The position numbers were made by a program, and so were the translations under genes. Shown here piece after piece: positions 10,405 through 19,188 of a DNA stretch of 64,000 bases. The stretch lies in NCBI RefSeq assembly GCF_002584535.1, contig NZ_NUOT01000008.1, positions 186,001-250,000 of the forward strand, written 5' to 3'. The stretch comes from Bacillus cereus (lineage in GTDB: Bacteria; Bacillota; Bacilli; Bacillales; Bacillaceae_G). Under the pieces are notes generated by a model, which had not been told where the DNA came from, ran no database searches, and saw only the letters and a program-made list of their open reading frames with translations. Position 1 is the stretch's first letter. Each line of letters begins with the position of its first letter.

Positions 10405-12552
10405 TTATGGTTTTTCTGCCTCTTGTTGTGGTTCAAGCGGTGGTACCAGTGTTACAGCTAATTCCGTACCTGCTTGTAACGGCGTTCCTTCCACCACACT
10501 TTGTTCTGTCACATATCCTGTACCAGATGGTTTCAAATTAAGATTTAACGTTTTCGCTAAATTCATTACATCACGAAGTGCCCATCCTTGTACATTCGGC
10601 ATCAACGGCTTATCTCCTACTAAGAAGACTCGATCGCCCTTCAATGTTTTTTCAGTTGCTTTTGGTACCTGTTGTTTTACTTTTCCTTCACCTAGTATAA
10701 TCGGTCGGAATTTGGCTTTTTCTAACACTGCTTTTGCCTCTTCCATTGTTTTCCCAGTTACATCTGGAACAACCGTCTGCTGTTCTTTCACATATTTCTT
10801 TGCATCTTTTACTTCATTCGGTTTAATTTTCAAATACTCTAAGCTATTTTTCGTTACAGATTTAAACATTTCTGCAAGAGGTTGTGCTCCGTATTCATTA
10901 TCTTTTAATTTCGGTTGCTTTATTGCAAAGTAAACAATTAACTGTGGGTCGTCCATTGGTGCCATACCAAGGAATGAGAAAATATAATTTTCTCTTCCAG
11001 TCATATATCCACCTTTTCCATCCGGAATTTGTGCTGTTCCTGTTTTACCACCAACAGAGTATCCATCGATTTTATACGCATTCCCTGTCCCTTTTGGTGA
11101 TGTAACAACACGTTCTAATAATTGCCTTACTTGTGCTGCTGTTTCCTTTGTAACTGGTTGTCCTACTTCTTCTGGTTTATGCTGTAAGTCCACTTTATTT
11201 GTTATTGGGTCTACAATTCGATCAATTGCATAAGGTTTCATCATTTTTCCATCATTTGCAATTGCAGTCGCAGCTTGTACAAGCTGTATCGGCGTTACAG
11301 TAGACCCTTGCCCAAAGGCCGTTGTTACCTGTTGAATTTGCTGATCAAATATAATTGTATTTTCTCCTTCACCAGGTAAATCAATATGCGTTTTTTCATC
11401 CAATCCAAATCTGTGAATATATTGACGGAAACGATCTGGACCAAGTTTTTGATCCCCTAAAATAGCAAATGCAACGTTAGAGGAACGCTCAACACCTTCA
11501 TCGAATGTAATAGATCCCCAACCTGCACCACCGTTATGATCTTTTATTTTACGATTCCCAACTGGATATGTACCTGATTGGTAATATTCTTGACCGTTAT
11601 ATACACCTTCATTAATCGCCGCAGCTAATGTGAAAATTTTCATAGTAGATCCCGGCTCATATGCATTTGCGATTGGATCATTTAAATAGTATTCAATATT
11701 ACGCTTATTCGGATCATAACTAGGCCGACTAGACATCCCAAGTATTTTTCCAGTTTTCGGATCCGCAACCACTCCAATTAGCATAGAAGGTTCATAATGC
11801 TGCTCAGCCGCTTTCATGGCATCCTCTAAAAAGCCTTGAATACGTTGATCAATTGTTAAATACACATTTTCCCCATTTTTCGGCGGCTTTACATTTTGTT
11901 TTCCTCCATCAAGGGAAACCCCATTACGATCTCCTGTATATGCTACACTCCCGTTCGAAGCACGCAAGTACTTATCTAAGCTCTTTTCTAATCCGAATTT
12001 CCCCTCTGCAATTCCTTTATCATCAGGTTTTGCAAAACCTAACACATAAGATGCAAAATCTCCATTTGGATACACTCTAGCTTTTTCTGTAACAAATGAA
12101 ATACCTTGTATATTAAGACTTTCTATTTGTTCTTTCTTCTCTTTCGTCAAGTTCTTTCCTAGCGTTCCGAACTCCACCTGACTCTTATCTTTGTTTAAAG
12201 CGGCTAAAATTTCTTCTTCACCTGACCCAAGTACACCTGCAATTTTTTTTGCAGCATCCTCTTTATCTTTTACAGGTTTTTCACCTTTCAGCTGCGCAAC
12301 AATCTTGTATGAGTTCGCATCTTGCGCTAACACATGTCCATTTTGATCATAAATCGTTCCACGATTCGCTTCAAGTACACCATTTTTATTATGCTTTTCT
12401 TGTGCAAGTTTCTTTAAATCCTGACCATGTACTGTTCCTGTTGCTTGAATATAAAAGAATCGGGCTAACAACACCAAAAAGAGCAGGAGGAAAAATATCA
12501 TAAAGTAACCTGCTCCTTTATTGGTATGAATTTTGTTCATATTCGTCTTCAT
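10405..12552 (-). CDS. pbpB: Septal transpeptidase PBP2B (FtsI)
   Basis: Class B penicillin-binding protein essential for septum synthesis, acting with FtsW, FtsL and DivIB. The 715-residue protein has a short cytoplasmic tail, a transmembrane helix at about 16-36, the active-site STMK (302-305), SSN (357-359) and KTGT (503-506), and two C-terminal PASTA repeats (from TVVPDVTGK and LMPNVQG) where SpoVD has one. ATG start with AGGTG about nine bases upstream; a second ATG four codons later is possible. It follows ftsL by 20 bp. Confidence 0.95.
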   Translation of the reverse strand: MKTNMNKIHTNKGAGYFMIFFLLLFLVLLARFFYIQATGTVHGQDLKKLAQEKHNKNGVLEANRGTIYDQNGHVLAQDANSYKIVAQLKGEKPVKDKEDAAKKIAGVLGSGEEEILAALNKDKSQVEFGTLGKNLTKEKKEQIESLNIQGISFVTEKARVYPNGDFASYVLGFAKPDDKGIAEGKFGLEKSLDKYLRASNGSVAYTGDRNGVSLDGGKQNVKPPKNGENVYLTIDQRIQGFLEDAMKAAEQHYEPSMLIGVVADPKTGKILGMSSRPSYDPNKRNIEYYLNDPIANAYEPGSTMKIFTLAAAINEGVYNGQEYYQSGTYPVGNRKIKDHNGGAGWGSITFDEGVERSSNVAFAILGDQKLGPDRFRQYIHRFGLDEKTHIDLPGEGENTIIFDQQIQQVTTAFGQGSTVTPIQLVQAATAIANDGKMMKPYAIDRIVDPITNKVDLQHKPEEVGQPVTKETAAQVRQLLERVVTSPKGTGNAYKIDGYSVGGKTGTAQIPDGKGGYMTGRENYIFSFLGMAPMDDPQLIVYFAIKQPKLKDNEYGAQPLAEMFKSVTKNSLEYLKIKPNEVKDAKKYVKEQQTVVPDVTGKTMEEAKAVLEKAKFRPIILGEGKVKQQVPKATEKTLKGDRVFLVGDKPLMPNVQGWALRDVMNLAKTLNLNLKPSGTGYVTEQSVVEGTPLQAGTELAVTLVPPLEPQQEAEKP

Positions 12553-12572
12553 TTTTCTTCACACCTACTATA

Positions 12573-12941
12573 TTAATGTAAACCTTTCACATTATTCGCA
12601 TTAATTTCTAGCCCGTGTTTTTTTGCAATCTCTGCGATACGCTCATAGCGACTTAATTTTTCTACTTCAGCTTGTAATTCTTGATTTTCTTTTTGTTTTT
12701 TCACAATTGTACTCTCTATTTTTGCTGCTTCCGCATCAACTTGGTACAGTCCCGCTTTATTTCCAATAAAAGCAACGCAAGCATATAATAAAAAGCCAAC
12801 AAAAGCCACATATAGTAATTTCTCAATTCTTGTAATTTTTGTTTTCACCTTTGGTTGTACTTTTTGCTGCGGAGCTTGAGATTGTACTTGTACTTGTTCT
12901 TGTACTTGTTGTTGTTTATACTTTACAGCTAAATTTGTCAT
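12573..12941 (-). CDS. ftsL: Cell-division protein FtsL
   Basis: Small bitopic divisome protein (122 residues) whose extracellular coiled coil pairs with DivIC and DivIB and activates septal synthesis. Seen here: a Gln/Val-rich N-terminal tail (QQQVQEQVQVQ), one transmembrane helix at about 43-62 (LLYVAFVGFLLYACVAFIG), and a C-terminal leucine-zipper-like region. Sequence of FtsL diverges fast; size, topology and position between rsmH and pbpB decide the call. ATG start with AAGGAGAG upstream. Confidence 0.93.
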   Translation of the reverse strand: MTNLAVKYKQQQVQEQVQVQSQAPQQKVQPKVKTKITRIEKLLYVAFVGFLLYACVAFIGNKAGLYQVDAEAAKIESTIVKKQKENQELQAEVEKLSRYERIAEIAKKHGLEINANNVKGLH

Positions 12942-12956
12942 ACCTCTCTCTCCTTT

Positions 12957-13889
12957 TTATCGTTTTTCAGCGATCCTTAACTTCGCAGAACGCGCTCGAT
13001 TATTCTCTTCTAACTCTTCATCAGAAGGTAAGATTGGTTTTCTTGTGACAAGCTTTAGTTTTGGCTTAAACTCATCAGGAATAATTGGTAAGCCTGGCGG
13101 AAGCTGTGGCGTTGTACTATTTCGTTTAAATGTTGTTTTACAAATACGATCTTCTAATGAGTGGAACGTAATAACACTTATTCTTCCACCCGGCTTGACC
13201 ATTTCAATTGCAGATTCCAACGCTTCCTCAAATACTTTCAATTCATCATTTACAGCAATACGAATCGCTTGAAATACTCGTTTTGCAGGGTGTCCCCCCG
13301 TTCTACGAGCTGGAGCAGGAATTCCTTCTTTAATTAACTCCACTAACTCTGCTGTCGTTTCAATCGCCTTATTCTCGCGATACGCTTCAATTTTCCTTGC
13401 AATCTGCTTTGAAAATTTTTCTTCACCATATTGGAAAAAGATTCTTACGAGTTGTTCATATGACCAGTTGTTCACAACATCATATGCTGTTAATGAGGCA
13501 TCTTGATCCATCCTCATATCTAAGGGTGCATCATGATGATAACTAAAGCCACGTTCTGGTGTATCTAATTGTGGGGATGAAACACCTAAATCAAATAAAA
13601 TTCCATCTACTTCTGTTATTCCTAGTTCATGAAGTTTTTCTGACAAATAGCGAAAATTACTCTTCACTGTTATAAATTGATTACCATAAGAAGAAAATTT
13701 TTCTTTCGCATTTTGAATCGCAACTTCATCTTGGTCAAATGCAATTAATTTTCCCCCTTCCGTTAGTTGGGATAATAAATAGGAACTATGTCCTCCACCA
13801 CCTAGCGTACAATCTACATATGTACCACCTGGCTTTATATCCAAACCATCTACTGTTTCTTTTAAAAGAACTGTTACGTGTTTAAACAT
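12957..13889 (-). CDS. rsmH: 16S rRNA m4C1402 methyltransferase RsmH (MraW)
   Basis: SAM-dependent methyltransferase that N4-methylates C1402 of 16S rRNA in the decoding centre. The 310-residue product has the [11 protein letters not shown] start typical of the family, the SAM loop [11 protein letters not shown], the [14 protein letters not shown] block and the FHSLEDR motif. The ATG chosen has AGGTG upstream; a longer in-frame start seven codons earlier has no support. It is the first gene of this dcw run: no mraZ is found upstream, and the 371-bp gap to bshC contains a repeat element and AT-rich promoter-like sequence. Confidence 0.96.
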   Translation of the reverse strand: MFKHVTVLLKETVDGLDIKPGGTYVDCTLGGGGHSSYLLSQLTEGGKLIAFDQDEVAIQNAKEKFSSYGNQFITVKSNFRYLSEKLHELGITEVDGILFDLGVSSPQLDTPERGFSYHHDAPLDMRMDQDASLTAYDVVNNWSYEQLVRIFFQYGEEKFSKQIARKIEAYRENKAIETTAELVELIKEGIPAPARRTGGHPAKRVFQAIRIAVNDELKVFEEALESAIEMVKPGGRISVITFHSLEDRICKTTFKRNSTTPQLPPGLPIIPDEFKPKLKLVTRKPILPSDEELEENNRARSAKLRIAEKR

Positions 13890-13999
13890 TGTTGCACCTA
13901 CTTTTTGCAAAATAATTACGTTGAATGTATCACTTGTTCCCTTTTAATACCATACACAATATGTTGGGAAATTAACGCTATGAAAACATGTCACATCCA

Positions 14000-14047
14000 A
14001 CTTGGCGTTAGTGGAAATCTAATGTCCACTAATCGCAGTTTCACTTT
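14000..14047 (-). repeat. Dispersed intergenic repeat, copy upstream of rsmH
   Basis: Read on the minus strand this begins AAAGTGAAACT, then a hairpin with perfect 8-bp arms TTAGTGGA/TCCACTAA and a 9-nt loop, then CGCCAAG. It aligns with the element near 56.0 kb (AGTGAAACT, hairpin, CACTAACG) and more weakly with the one just after phoH at 43.3 kb. It sits where mraZ and its operator would normally be. No open reading frame resembling MraZ is found in the surrounding gap; a TATAAT-like box lies immediately upstream on the minus strand. Confidence 0.5.
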
Positions 14048-14234
14048 ATTATATACTAAATTTTATCATCTTTTGCGGGAAATTAAATAAAAACATGTCG
14101 AAAAACACAATAATGCGTTTACATTTTGTTCTATTTTGTCATATACATGCGTTTTGTTCTCCATATCACACTCTTGTTCATATAGTTTGATAATTCAGTT
14201 TTTCGCTTTACATTTAATTCCACAAATCAAAAAT

Positions 14235-14262
14235 AAAATCCTGCTCCTAAGAGCAAGATTTT
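14235..14262 (-). terminator. Terminator of bshC
   Basis: AAAATC and TGCTC arms pairing with GAGCA and GATTTT around a 4-nt loop, one mismatch, overlapping the bshC stop codon. It separates bshC from the dcw cluster. Confidence 0.65.
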
Positions 14263-15877
14263 ATAGTTTTATAATATGATGTTTCCCGTCCCAAGAGTAC
14301 GATTGTTTCGTTACCCGTTCAACAAAATCTAATCCAAACTGATTTAAATAATAACATATATTCCATACACGCTCCTGCGGTGCACCTAACGGACGGAGAG
14401 CGTATTGTACACGCCTGAATTTATTCAGCTCTACTTCATTTTTTTTCTCAACATTCCGCTTTAACATTCTTTCTAACAATTCAATTTGCTCTTTAATTTT
14501 TCGCTCATTTTTCTCAGCAAATTTCTGCATTCCTGGGTCTATTTTTGTTACAAACTGTTGTAAAGAAGTATGAATATCGATCATTTTCTCTGTCGCTTCT
14601 ATAAATCGTTCACCAATCGGCTCTTCTATTTGATTAGAAAGCCACTCTTCACGTAACATATCTATACTCTTCACAAACAGATCACTCTCTTGTAATTGCA
14701 AATCGTGTAAATCTGTTGAAATATCACGTTCCACATAACTAATTGTGAGCCTTGGAATAACCGGAGGTACCTGAAATCCGAACACATGAAATACTCGTTG
14801 CAATTCACTCCAGTAAGCAATTTCACCAGGCCCTCCAATAAATGCTAATGTCGGAAATATATATTCTTGCATAAGTGGTCTCGTTACAACATTATTACTA
14901 AATCGTTCCGGACTTCTTTCCATTTCCGCTATCAATTCTTCATACGAAAATGAATAAGCACCATCTTTCCCAACAAATTGCCCATTCTCTTCTTCTAACA
15001 ACACACGCTCTTCATCAATTTGCATAAATATGTGTACCGCATTTGATTTTGTTTCAATAATCGGTTTATATCCTTGTTCTCTTATTAATTGCTGTTGTTT
15101 ATGAAGACTCATTTGCACTTCTTGATATCGACTTAATATTTGTTTAAAAAAAGAGACTTCCAATTTTCTTAACGCTGGATGATGTGAATCAACAAGAATC
15201 AAGCCTGAATCTACAAATAATTTCATAATAAGATGCGCAAAGAAATCCACATAAGTACGCGAATTCTGCAAGGCATCTTCAACAAACTGTAATACGTCCT
15301 TTGTAAAATTCGTTTCTGGATATGTTTTAAAAATTTCTTCAATCCACTTTCTACAATCTTCTTTTGAAAGCTCAGACTCAGATGCACTCGCTTTTTTTAG
15401 AAGACGATCATGAAAAATCGTCTTTTTTATTTTTTTATTTTTCGTTACAAACACATGATTAATTTCATCGATATCATGATCTTCACCAGCAATCCAAAAA
15501 ACAGGAACGACACGTACTCCTAAACTCGCCTCTTTTTCTTTTGCAAGCTGTAAAATCGAAATAATTTTATGCACTGTATAAAGAGGGCCTGTTAATAGTC
15601 CCGCTTGCTGTCCTCCAACAACAACATATGTATTTTCATCCGCTAGCGCCTTTATATTCTGAAGAGTATGCTCTCCAGCATGTAAATTAGTATTATACTC
15701 TAATAAATGTGCCACTAAATCTTGACGGAAAAATTTCTTATTACGCAAATCATGCAGACGTTGCCCGAATCCTTCTTCTGTCAACGGATAATCAAAGTAT
15801 GCCTGCGCTTCTTTCTTACCCTTCATATAGTCCGCCACAACACCTTGTAGTGGAACAGAGATCTCTTTTATCTCCAT
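14261..15877 (-). CDS. bshC: Bacillithiol biosynthesis cysteine-adding enzyme BshC
   Basis: Proposed ligase that adds cysteine to glucosaminyl-malate in the last step of bacillithiol synthesis, the low-molecular-weight thiol of Bacillus. The 538-residue length and the motifs GGQQAGLLTGPLYT, FWIAGEDHDIDEINH and IGGPGEIAYWSEL fit the family (formerly YllA). A glutamate/lysine-rich coiled coil lies in the C-terminal third. ATG start with AAAGGAAG upstream. In Bacillus it normally sits directly upstream of mraZ; here the next gene is rsmH. Confidence 0.93.
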   Translation of the reverse strand: MEIKEISVPLQGVVADYMKGKKEAQAYFDYPLTEEGFGQRLHDLRNKKFFRQDLVAHLLEYNTNLHAGEHTLQNIKALADENTYVVVGGQQAGLLTGPLYTVHKIISILQLAKEKEASLGVRVVPVFWIAGEDHDIDEINHVFVTKNKKIKKTIFHDRLLKKASASESELSKEDCRKWIEEIFKTYPETNFTKDVLQFVEDALQNSRTYVDFFAHLIMKLFVDSGLILVDSHHPALRKLEVSFFKQILSRYQEVQMSLHKQQQLIREQGYKPIIETKSNAVHIFMQIDEERVLLEEENGQFVGKDGAYSFSYEELIAEMERSPERFSNNVVTRPLMQEYIFPTLAFIGGPGEIAYWSELQRVFHVFGFQVPPVIPRLTISYVERDISTDLHDLQLQESDLFVKSIDMLREEWLSNQIEEPIGERFIEATEKMIDIHTSLQQFVTKIDPGMQKFAEKNERKIKEQIELLERMLKRNVEKKNEVELNKFRRVQYALRPLGAPQERVWNICYYLNQFGLDFVERVTKQSYSWDGKHHIIKL

Positions 15878-15956
15878 ATAATTCTTCCTTTCCTATCCTG
15901 TTCTCTCACCAATCCAAATTGTAGTCAATGTTTCATGTAAAAGCAAAGAATATCTC

Positions 15957-16838
15957 TTATACTTCTAATCCCTTTATGGAATTGTATACAAATTGCAGTA
16001 CTGGAACTTGTTTTTGCTGTTTCCGTGCTTCCTCCATCACATAACCAATAATAGCGTCAATTTCCGTTTCCTGGCCCGCTCTTATATCAGCTAACATAGA
16101 TGATGTATTACTGGCTGTGGTTTCACATACACGACAAACCAATAGCCACAAATCTTCTTTTCTTTCCTCCCCTACAAGAAACACGACCTCCTGAAATATT
16201 TGCTCCATGACTCTATAAAAATAAGGGTTCGACAGCAACACTCCGTTTTGTATACCAAATAAAGCTGTTAGCGGATTAATGCATACATTTATTACAAGTT
16301 TATAATACATCGTCTGTTTCCAATCTTCTTCGACTTGCACCGAAAAATATTTTGGAGAAAAACAATCTAATAGTGAATCAAATTGAGACAACTCTCCATT
16401 TACCACCCCAAATTTTGTAACCCCTACTCCTGTATGATTCACTGTATATTTATTTTCTTTTTTTGCTCCATGCTCTACAATTCCCACTGCTATATTTTCA
16501 CATTTTATTTCTTGCAAGATATGCAAATGAGACATCCCATTTTGCAAAAAGATAATCCGTCTTTGTTCTTTTATAAAAGGAAGAATATTCACTAGATGAT
16601 ATTGTTTTACAGCAACGAACAGATAGTCCATTTGTTCATCTACAATATTCTCTAAGGGCATAGCATTTATAAATACCTTTTCCATTTCTCCCTTACGAAT
16701 ACACTTTATTCCCTCCTGAACTAACTTTTCAGCTTGTTCTACCGTTCTTGTAAATAATGTAACATCCTGTTTGTTCTTTTTTAAATAAAATGCAAAAAGC
16801 AGACCAATCGCTCCCGGACCAACAATCCCAATTTTCAT
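15957..16838 (-). CDS. panE: 2-dehydropantoate 2-reductase (PanE family)
   Basis: NADPH-dependent reductase predicted to turn ketopantoate into pantoate for coenzyme A synthesis. The 293-residue protein begins with the nucleotide-binding loop MKIGIVGPGAIGLLFAFYL and has the family C-domain with the lysine-containing YKLVINVCINPLTAL stretch. B. subtilis carries the homolog (YlbQ) at the same place. ATG start with AAGGAT upstream. Many genomes have several PanE-like paralogs, so the substrate is less certain than the fold. Confidence 0.85.
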   Translation of the reverse strand: MKIGIVGPGAIGLLFAFYLKKNKQDVTLFTRTVEQAEKLVQEGIKCIRKGEMEKVFINAMPLENIVDEQMDYLFVAVKQYHLVNILPFIKEQRRIIFLQNGMSHLHILQEIKCENIAVGIVEHGAKKENKYTVNHTGVGVTKFGVVNGELSQFDSLLDCFSPKYFSVQVEEDWKQTMYYKLVINVCINPLTALFGIQNGVLLSNPYFYRVMEQIFQEVVFLVGEERKEDLWLLVCRVCETTASNTSSMLADIRAGQETEIDAIIGYVMEEARKQQKQVPVLQFVYNSIKGLEV

Positions 16839-17149
16839 CTCTATCCTTCAGAAGCTCCTAACCGGTACCAAAATAAATTATATCCTACCATCAACTAGAA
16901 GCCTTCTGATTCCCCCCTCTCTATACTTGTCCTAACATTGATTATATCTTAATTTATATTTCAACAATCGAAAGTACATTTTATAAATATGTATAAATCC
17001 CCTTCCTATGACTAGTGTAGCAAACACTTCAAAAAAATACCGAAAGAAATATTCTATTTTCTTCATAAAAATGAAAAAATGAGTTATAATATTATTGAAA
17101 ATATTTATACTTTTCTTTATTTTACAAACTGAGAAGAGGATGTGATGTA
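16839..17149. other. Intergenic region between panE and ylbP
   Basis: AT-rich divergent gap. A TATAAT box facing panE lies near 16877-16882, and a CAGAAG/CTTCTG long-range inverted repeat spans about 16850-16910. On the other side an AT-rich stretch near 17085-17100 may hold the ylbP promoter. No convincing gene. Confidence 0.4.
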
Positions 17150-17623
17150 ATGACATTCCCAAAAGTTGAGCGCTTGCTCATCAATTATAAAACGTTAGAC
17201 GAATTTAAAAAATTTAAGGGCTGTGGTGCCCAAGAACTCTCCATGTTTGAAGAATTACAAGCAAATATTATTGAAAATGATAGCGAATCTCCCTTTTACG
17301 GCATTTATTACGGCGGATCCCTTATCGCACGTATGAGTTTGTACATGAGGAGACACGGTGAGTCCAACCCTGAGATTGCTGGACCTTACGTAGAACTTTC
17401 AAAACTTGAGGTGTTACCAAACTTTCAAAAACAAGGTTTTGGTCAAATGCTTGTTAACTATGCAAAACAACTACAATTTCCAATCAAAACAACTGCCCGT
17501 ATACAATCTGCTGCGTTTTGGGATAAACAAAATTTCGAGCAAGTATCAACGGCTGATGGCGAATTTTATATTTGGCATCCAGAAACTAATTTGAATGCGG
17601 TTACAAACGAAGAATCCGCATAA
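17150..17623 (+). CDS. ylbP: GNAT-family N-acetyltransferase YlbP
   Basis: Acyl-CoA-dependent N-acetyltransferase of unknown substrate, 157 residues. The acetyl-CoA loop is recognisable as LEVLPNFQKQGFGQMLVNYA at about residues 85-104 (the Q/RxxGxG/A signature). It stands alone on the plus strand between panE and rsfA, as in other Bacillus ylb clusters. ATG start with GAGG upstream and a terminator immediately after the stop. Confidence 0.88.
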   Translation: MTFPKVERLLINYKTLDEFKKFKGCGAQELSMFEELQANIIENDSESPFYGIYYGGSLIARMSLYMRRHGESNPEIAGPYVELSKLEVLPNFQKQGFGQMLVNYAKQLQFPIKTTARIQSAAFWDKQNFEQVSTADGEFYIWHPETNLNAVTNEESA

Positions 17624-17625
17624 AT

Positions 17626-17651
17626 AAAAACAGCTGTTATCAGCTGTTTTT
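17626..17651. terminator. Bidirectional terminator between ylbP and rsfA
   Basis: AAAAACAGCTG, loop TTAT, CAGCTGTTTTT with T-runs on both strands, between two convergent genes. Confidence 0.85.
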
Positions 17652-18171
17652 ATTTTTTCAACTTTTCTAATGTTTCATGCTCATGAATCGTATCTCTTTC
17701 TTTTGTCTCTAACACCATCACACTTCTTTTTCGATCAATATAATCAAGCAAAGTACGATACTCTTCTTCATATACAGATAAACGCTGAAGAAGCCATTCC
17801 TTTTCCTTTTGTAGCAATTCAATTTTTTGATGTAATTCTTTTACCTCTTTTTCATCTTTATATTTTTGTAAAAAGGTAATAACATCATCTAACGTAATCG
17901 ATACAGGAGAAAGCTCCACAACTTTCGGTTGCCTTACTTCATAACTTTCTGCCTTACGAATTTGTTTGGCCTCTTCAATACGTTCCTTATATTGCTTTCT
18001 AACGTAAGAATTCCATCTAAATCCACATGCTGCAGGTGTACGAGATAAATGCCTTCCTACCTCTTTAAATGCGGAAAGTTGCGTTCCACCTTCACGAATA
18101 TGCCGGAGTACCACTTCTGCCAGAAGTAAATCTTCATCATCAGTCCATGCATCTTGTCTTGTTGTCGCCAT
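17650..18171 (-). CDS. rsfA: Prespore transcription regulator RsfA
   Basis: DNA-binding regulator that tunes the sigma-F regulon in the forespore. The 173-residue protein has an N-terminal Myb/SANT-like domain ([19 protein letters not shown] through [15 protein letters not shown]) and a C-terminal coiled coil ([20 protein letters not shown]). The ATG of MATTRQDAW is preceded by AGGAGG; an open frame 12 codons longer has no such site. The context between ylbP and rpmF matches B. subtilis ylbO (rsfA). Confidence 0.9.
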   Translation of the reverse strand: MATTRQDAWTDDEDLLLAEVVLRHIREGGTQLSAFKEVGRHLSRTPAACGFRWNSYVRKQYKERIEEAKQIRKAESYEVRQPKVVELSPVSITLDDVITFLQKYKDEKEVKELHQKIELLQKEKEWLLQRLSVYEEEYRTLLDYIDRKRSVMVLETKERDTIHEHETLEKLKK

Positions 18172-18258
18172 TCCTCTAGTCCTCCTTATGCATTTTTTAT
18201 TAAGCATATGCAGTTACTAGAAAAGATAGAATACCAACATGTAAAGTTAAGACAAAAA

Positions 18259-18293
18259 AAATAAACGTAGAAGATATTCTTCTACGTTTATTT
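18259..18293 (-). terminator. Terminator of ylbN-rpmF
   Basis: Perfect 16-bp stem (AAATAAACGTAGAAGA and complement) with loop TAT, followed on the minus strand by seven T residues. Confidence 0.85.
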
Positions 18294-18299
18294 CTGCAA

Positions 18300-18473
18300 T
18301 TACTTGCTGATTACTTCTTTACCTTTGTAAGTACCGCATGCTTTACATACACGGTGAGCTAATTTCGCTTCACCACAGCTTGGGCACTCTACCATACCAG
18401 GTACTGATAATTTGAAATGCGTACGACGCTTTCTTTTTACTGTTTTAGAAGTTCTTCTAAAAGGTACAGCCAT
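18300..18473 (-). CDS. rpmF: 50S ribosomal protein L32
   Basis: 57-residue basic ribosomal protein of the large subunit. It begins [17 protein letters not shown] and has an intact zinc ribbon (CPSCG then CKACG), the zinc-binding C+ form. The start has a near-perfect AAGGAGGTG site; the longer open frame upstream is not coding. It follows ylbN with a 61-bp gap, the conserved yceD/ylbN-rpmF pairing. Confidence 0.98.
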
Positions 18474-18534
18474 TCTTCCCACCTCCTTAAAAGAAATAGT
18501 TATTTTCATATGAAGGCCTGAACCAGTCTTCCGA

Positions 18535-19035
18535 TTATTTGTCAAAAAACTTCGCAAGTCCTGCCAATCTTGGATCAACAGGCTTTTCTTTGCTTTCTTC
18601 CGAAATCACTTGCCAGTCTTGACCTTGCGTCGGTGCTCCACCGGAAACATCATCACTGAAAATTTGCATTGGAATCTCCAAAAGTATATTTTCCTTGATT
18701 ATAGGGAGTAAGTCAAGTACTTCTCCTTCTAAGTAATGGATTTCCGCTTCCGTTTCATACTCTTCTGCTGAAGTTTGGAACACCTCAGTTGTTTTAATGT
18801 CAAATGGTAATGTTACATCTACTAAAGAGCGAGAACATGGTAACACCATGCTTCCAGTTATATGTAGATGAAACGTAAACTTACTAGAGCCAAAATCAAC
18901 TCTACCTGTTACATGAACAGGACTAATTTTACGAATTTCTTTCTCGACTTCTTTTAGCTCACTTACATCTACCATCTCATCCAATGTCAATCCTTTATGT
19001 CTCAATTTGTTTAATTGATGGATGGACCATTTCAT
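18535..19035 (-). CDS. ylbN: YceD/DUF177 family protein YlbN
   Basis: 166-residue protein of the DUF177 family, linked to 23S rRNA accumulation and almost always encoded next to rpmF. The central motif [18 protein letters not shown] with its conserved cysteine is visible, as is the acidic [21 protein letters not shown] block. ATG start with GAGGTG seven bases upstream. Its biochemical role is not established. Confidence 0.9.
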
Positions 19036-19188
19036 ATCATATCACCTCAAGGCAACAAACAAAATTATAGCTAGCCATTTTATATTTGTCAATGTTTTTT
19101 CTTTACACTATAATGAAGTCATTATAGGAAATAATATATAGATTATCATGTTTTCAGAAAAGATGCTACATCGAAAGGAGAGATTATC

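Noticed and set aside
10314-10436. N-terminal extension of SpoVD by 41 residues
   Set aside because: It overlaps pbpB, lacks a ribosome site and does not resemble the family; the internal ATG with AGGAGG is preferred.
10391-10933. 180-codon plus-strand frame
   Set aside because: Antisense to the conserved C-terminal end of pbpB; no promoter or ribosome site.
16932-17162. 76-codon minus-strand frame between panE and ylbP
   Set aside because: AT-rich, overlaps the ylbP start and its promoter region, no ribosome site and no recognisable domain.
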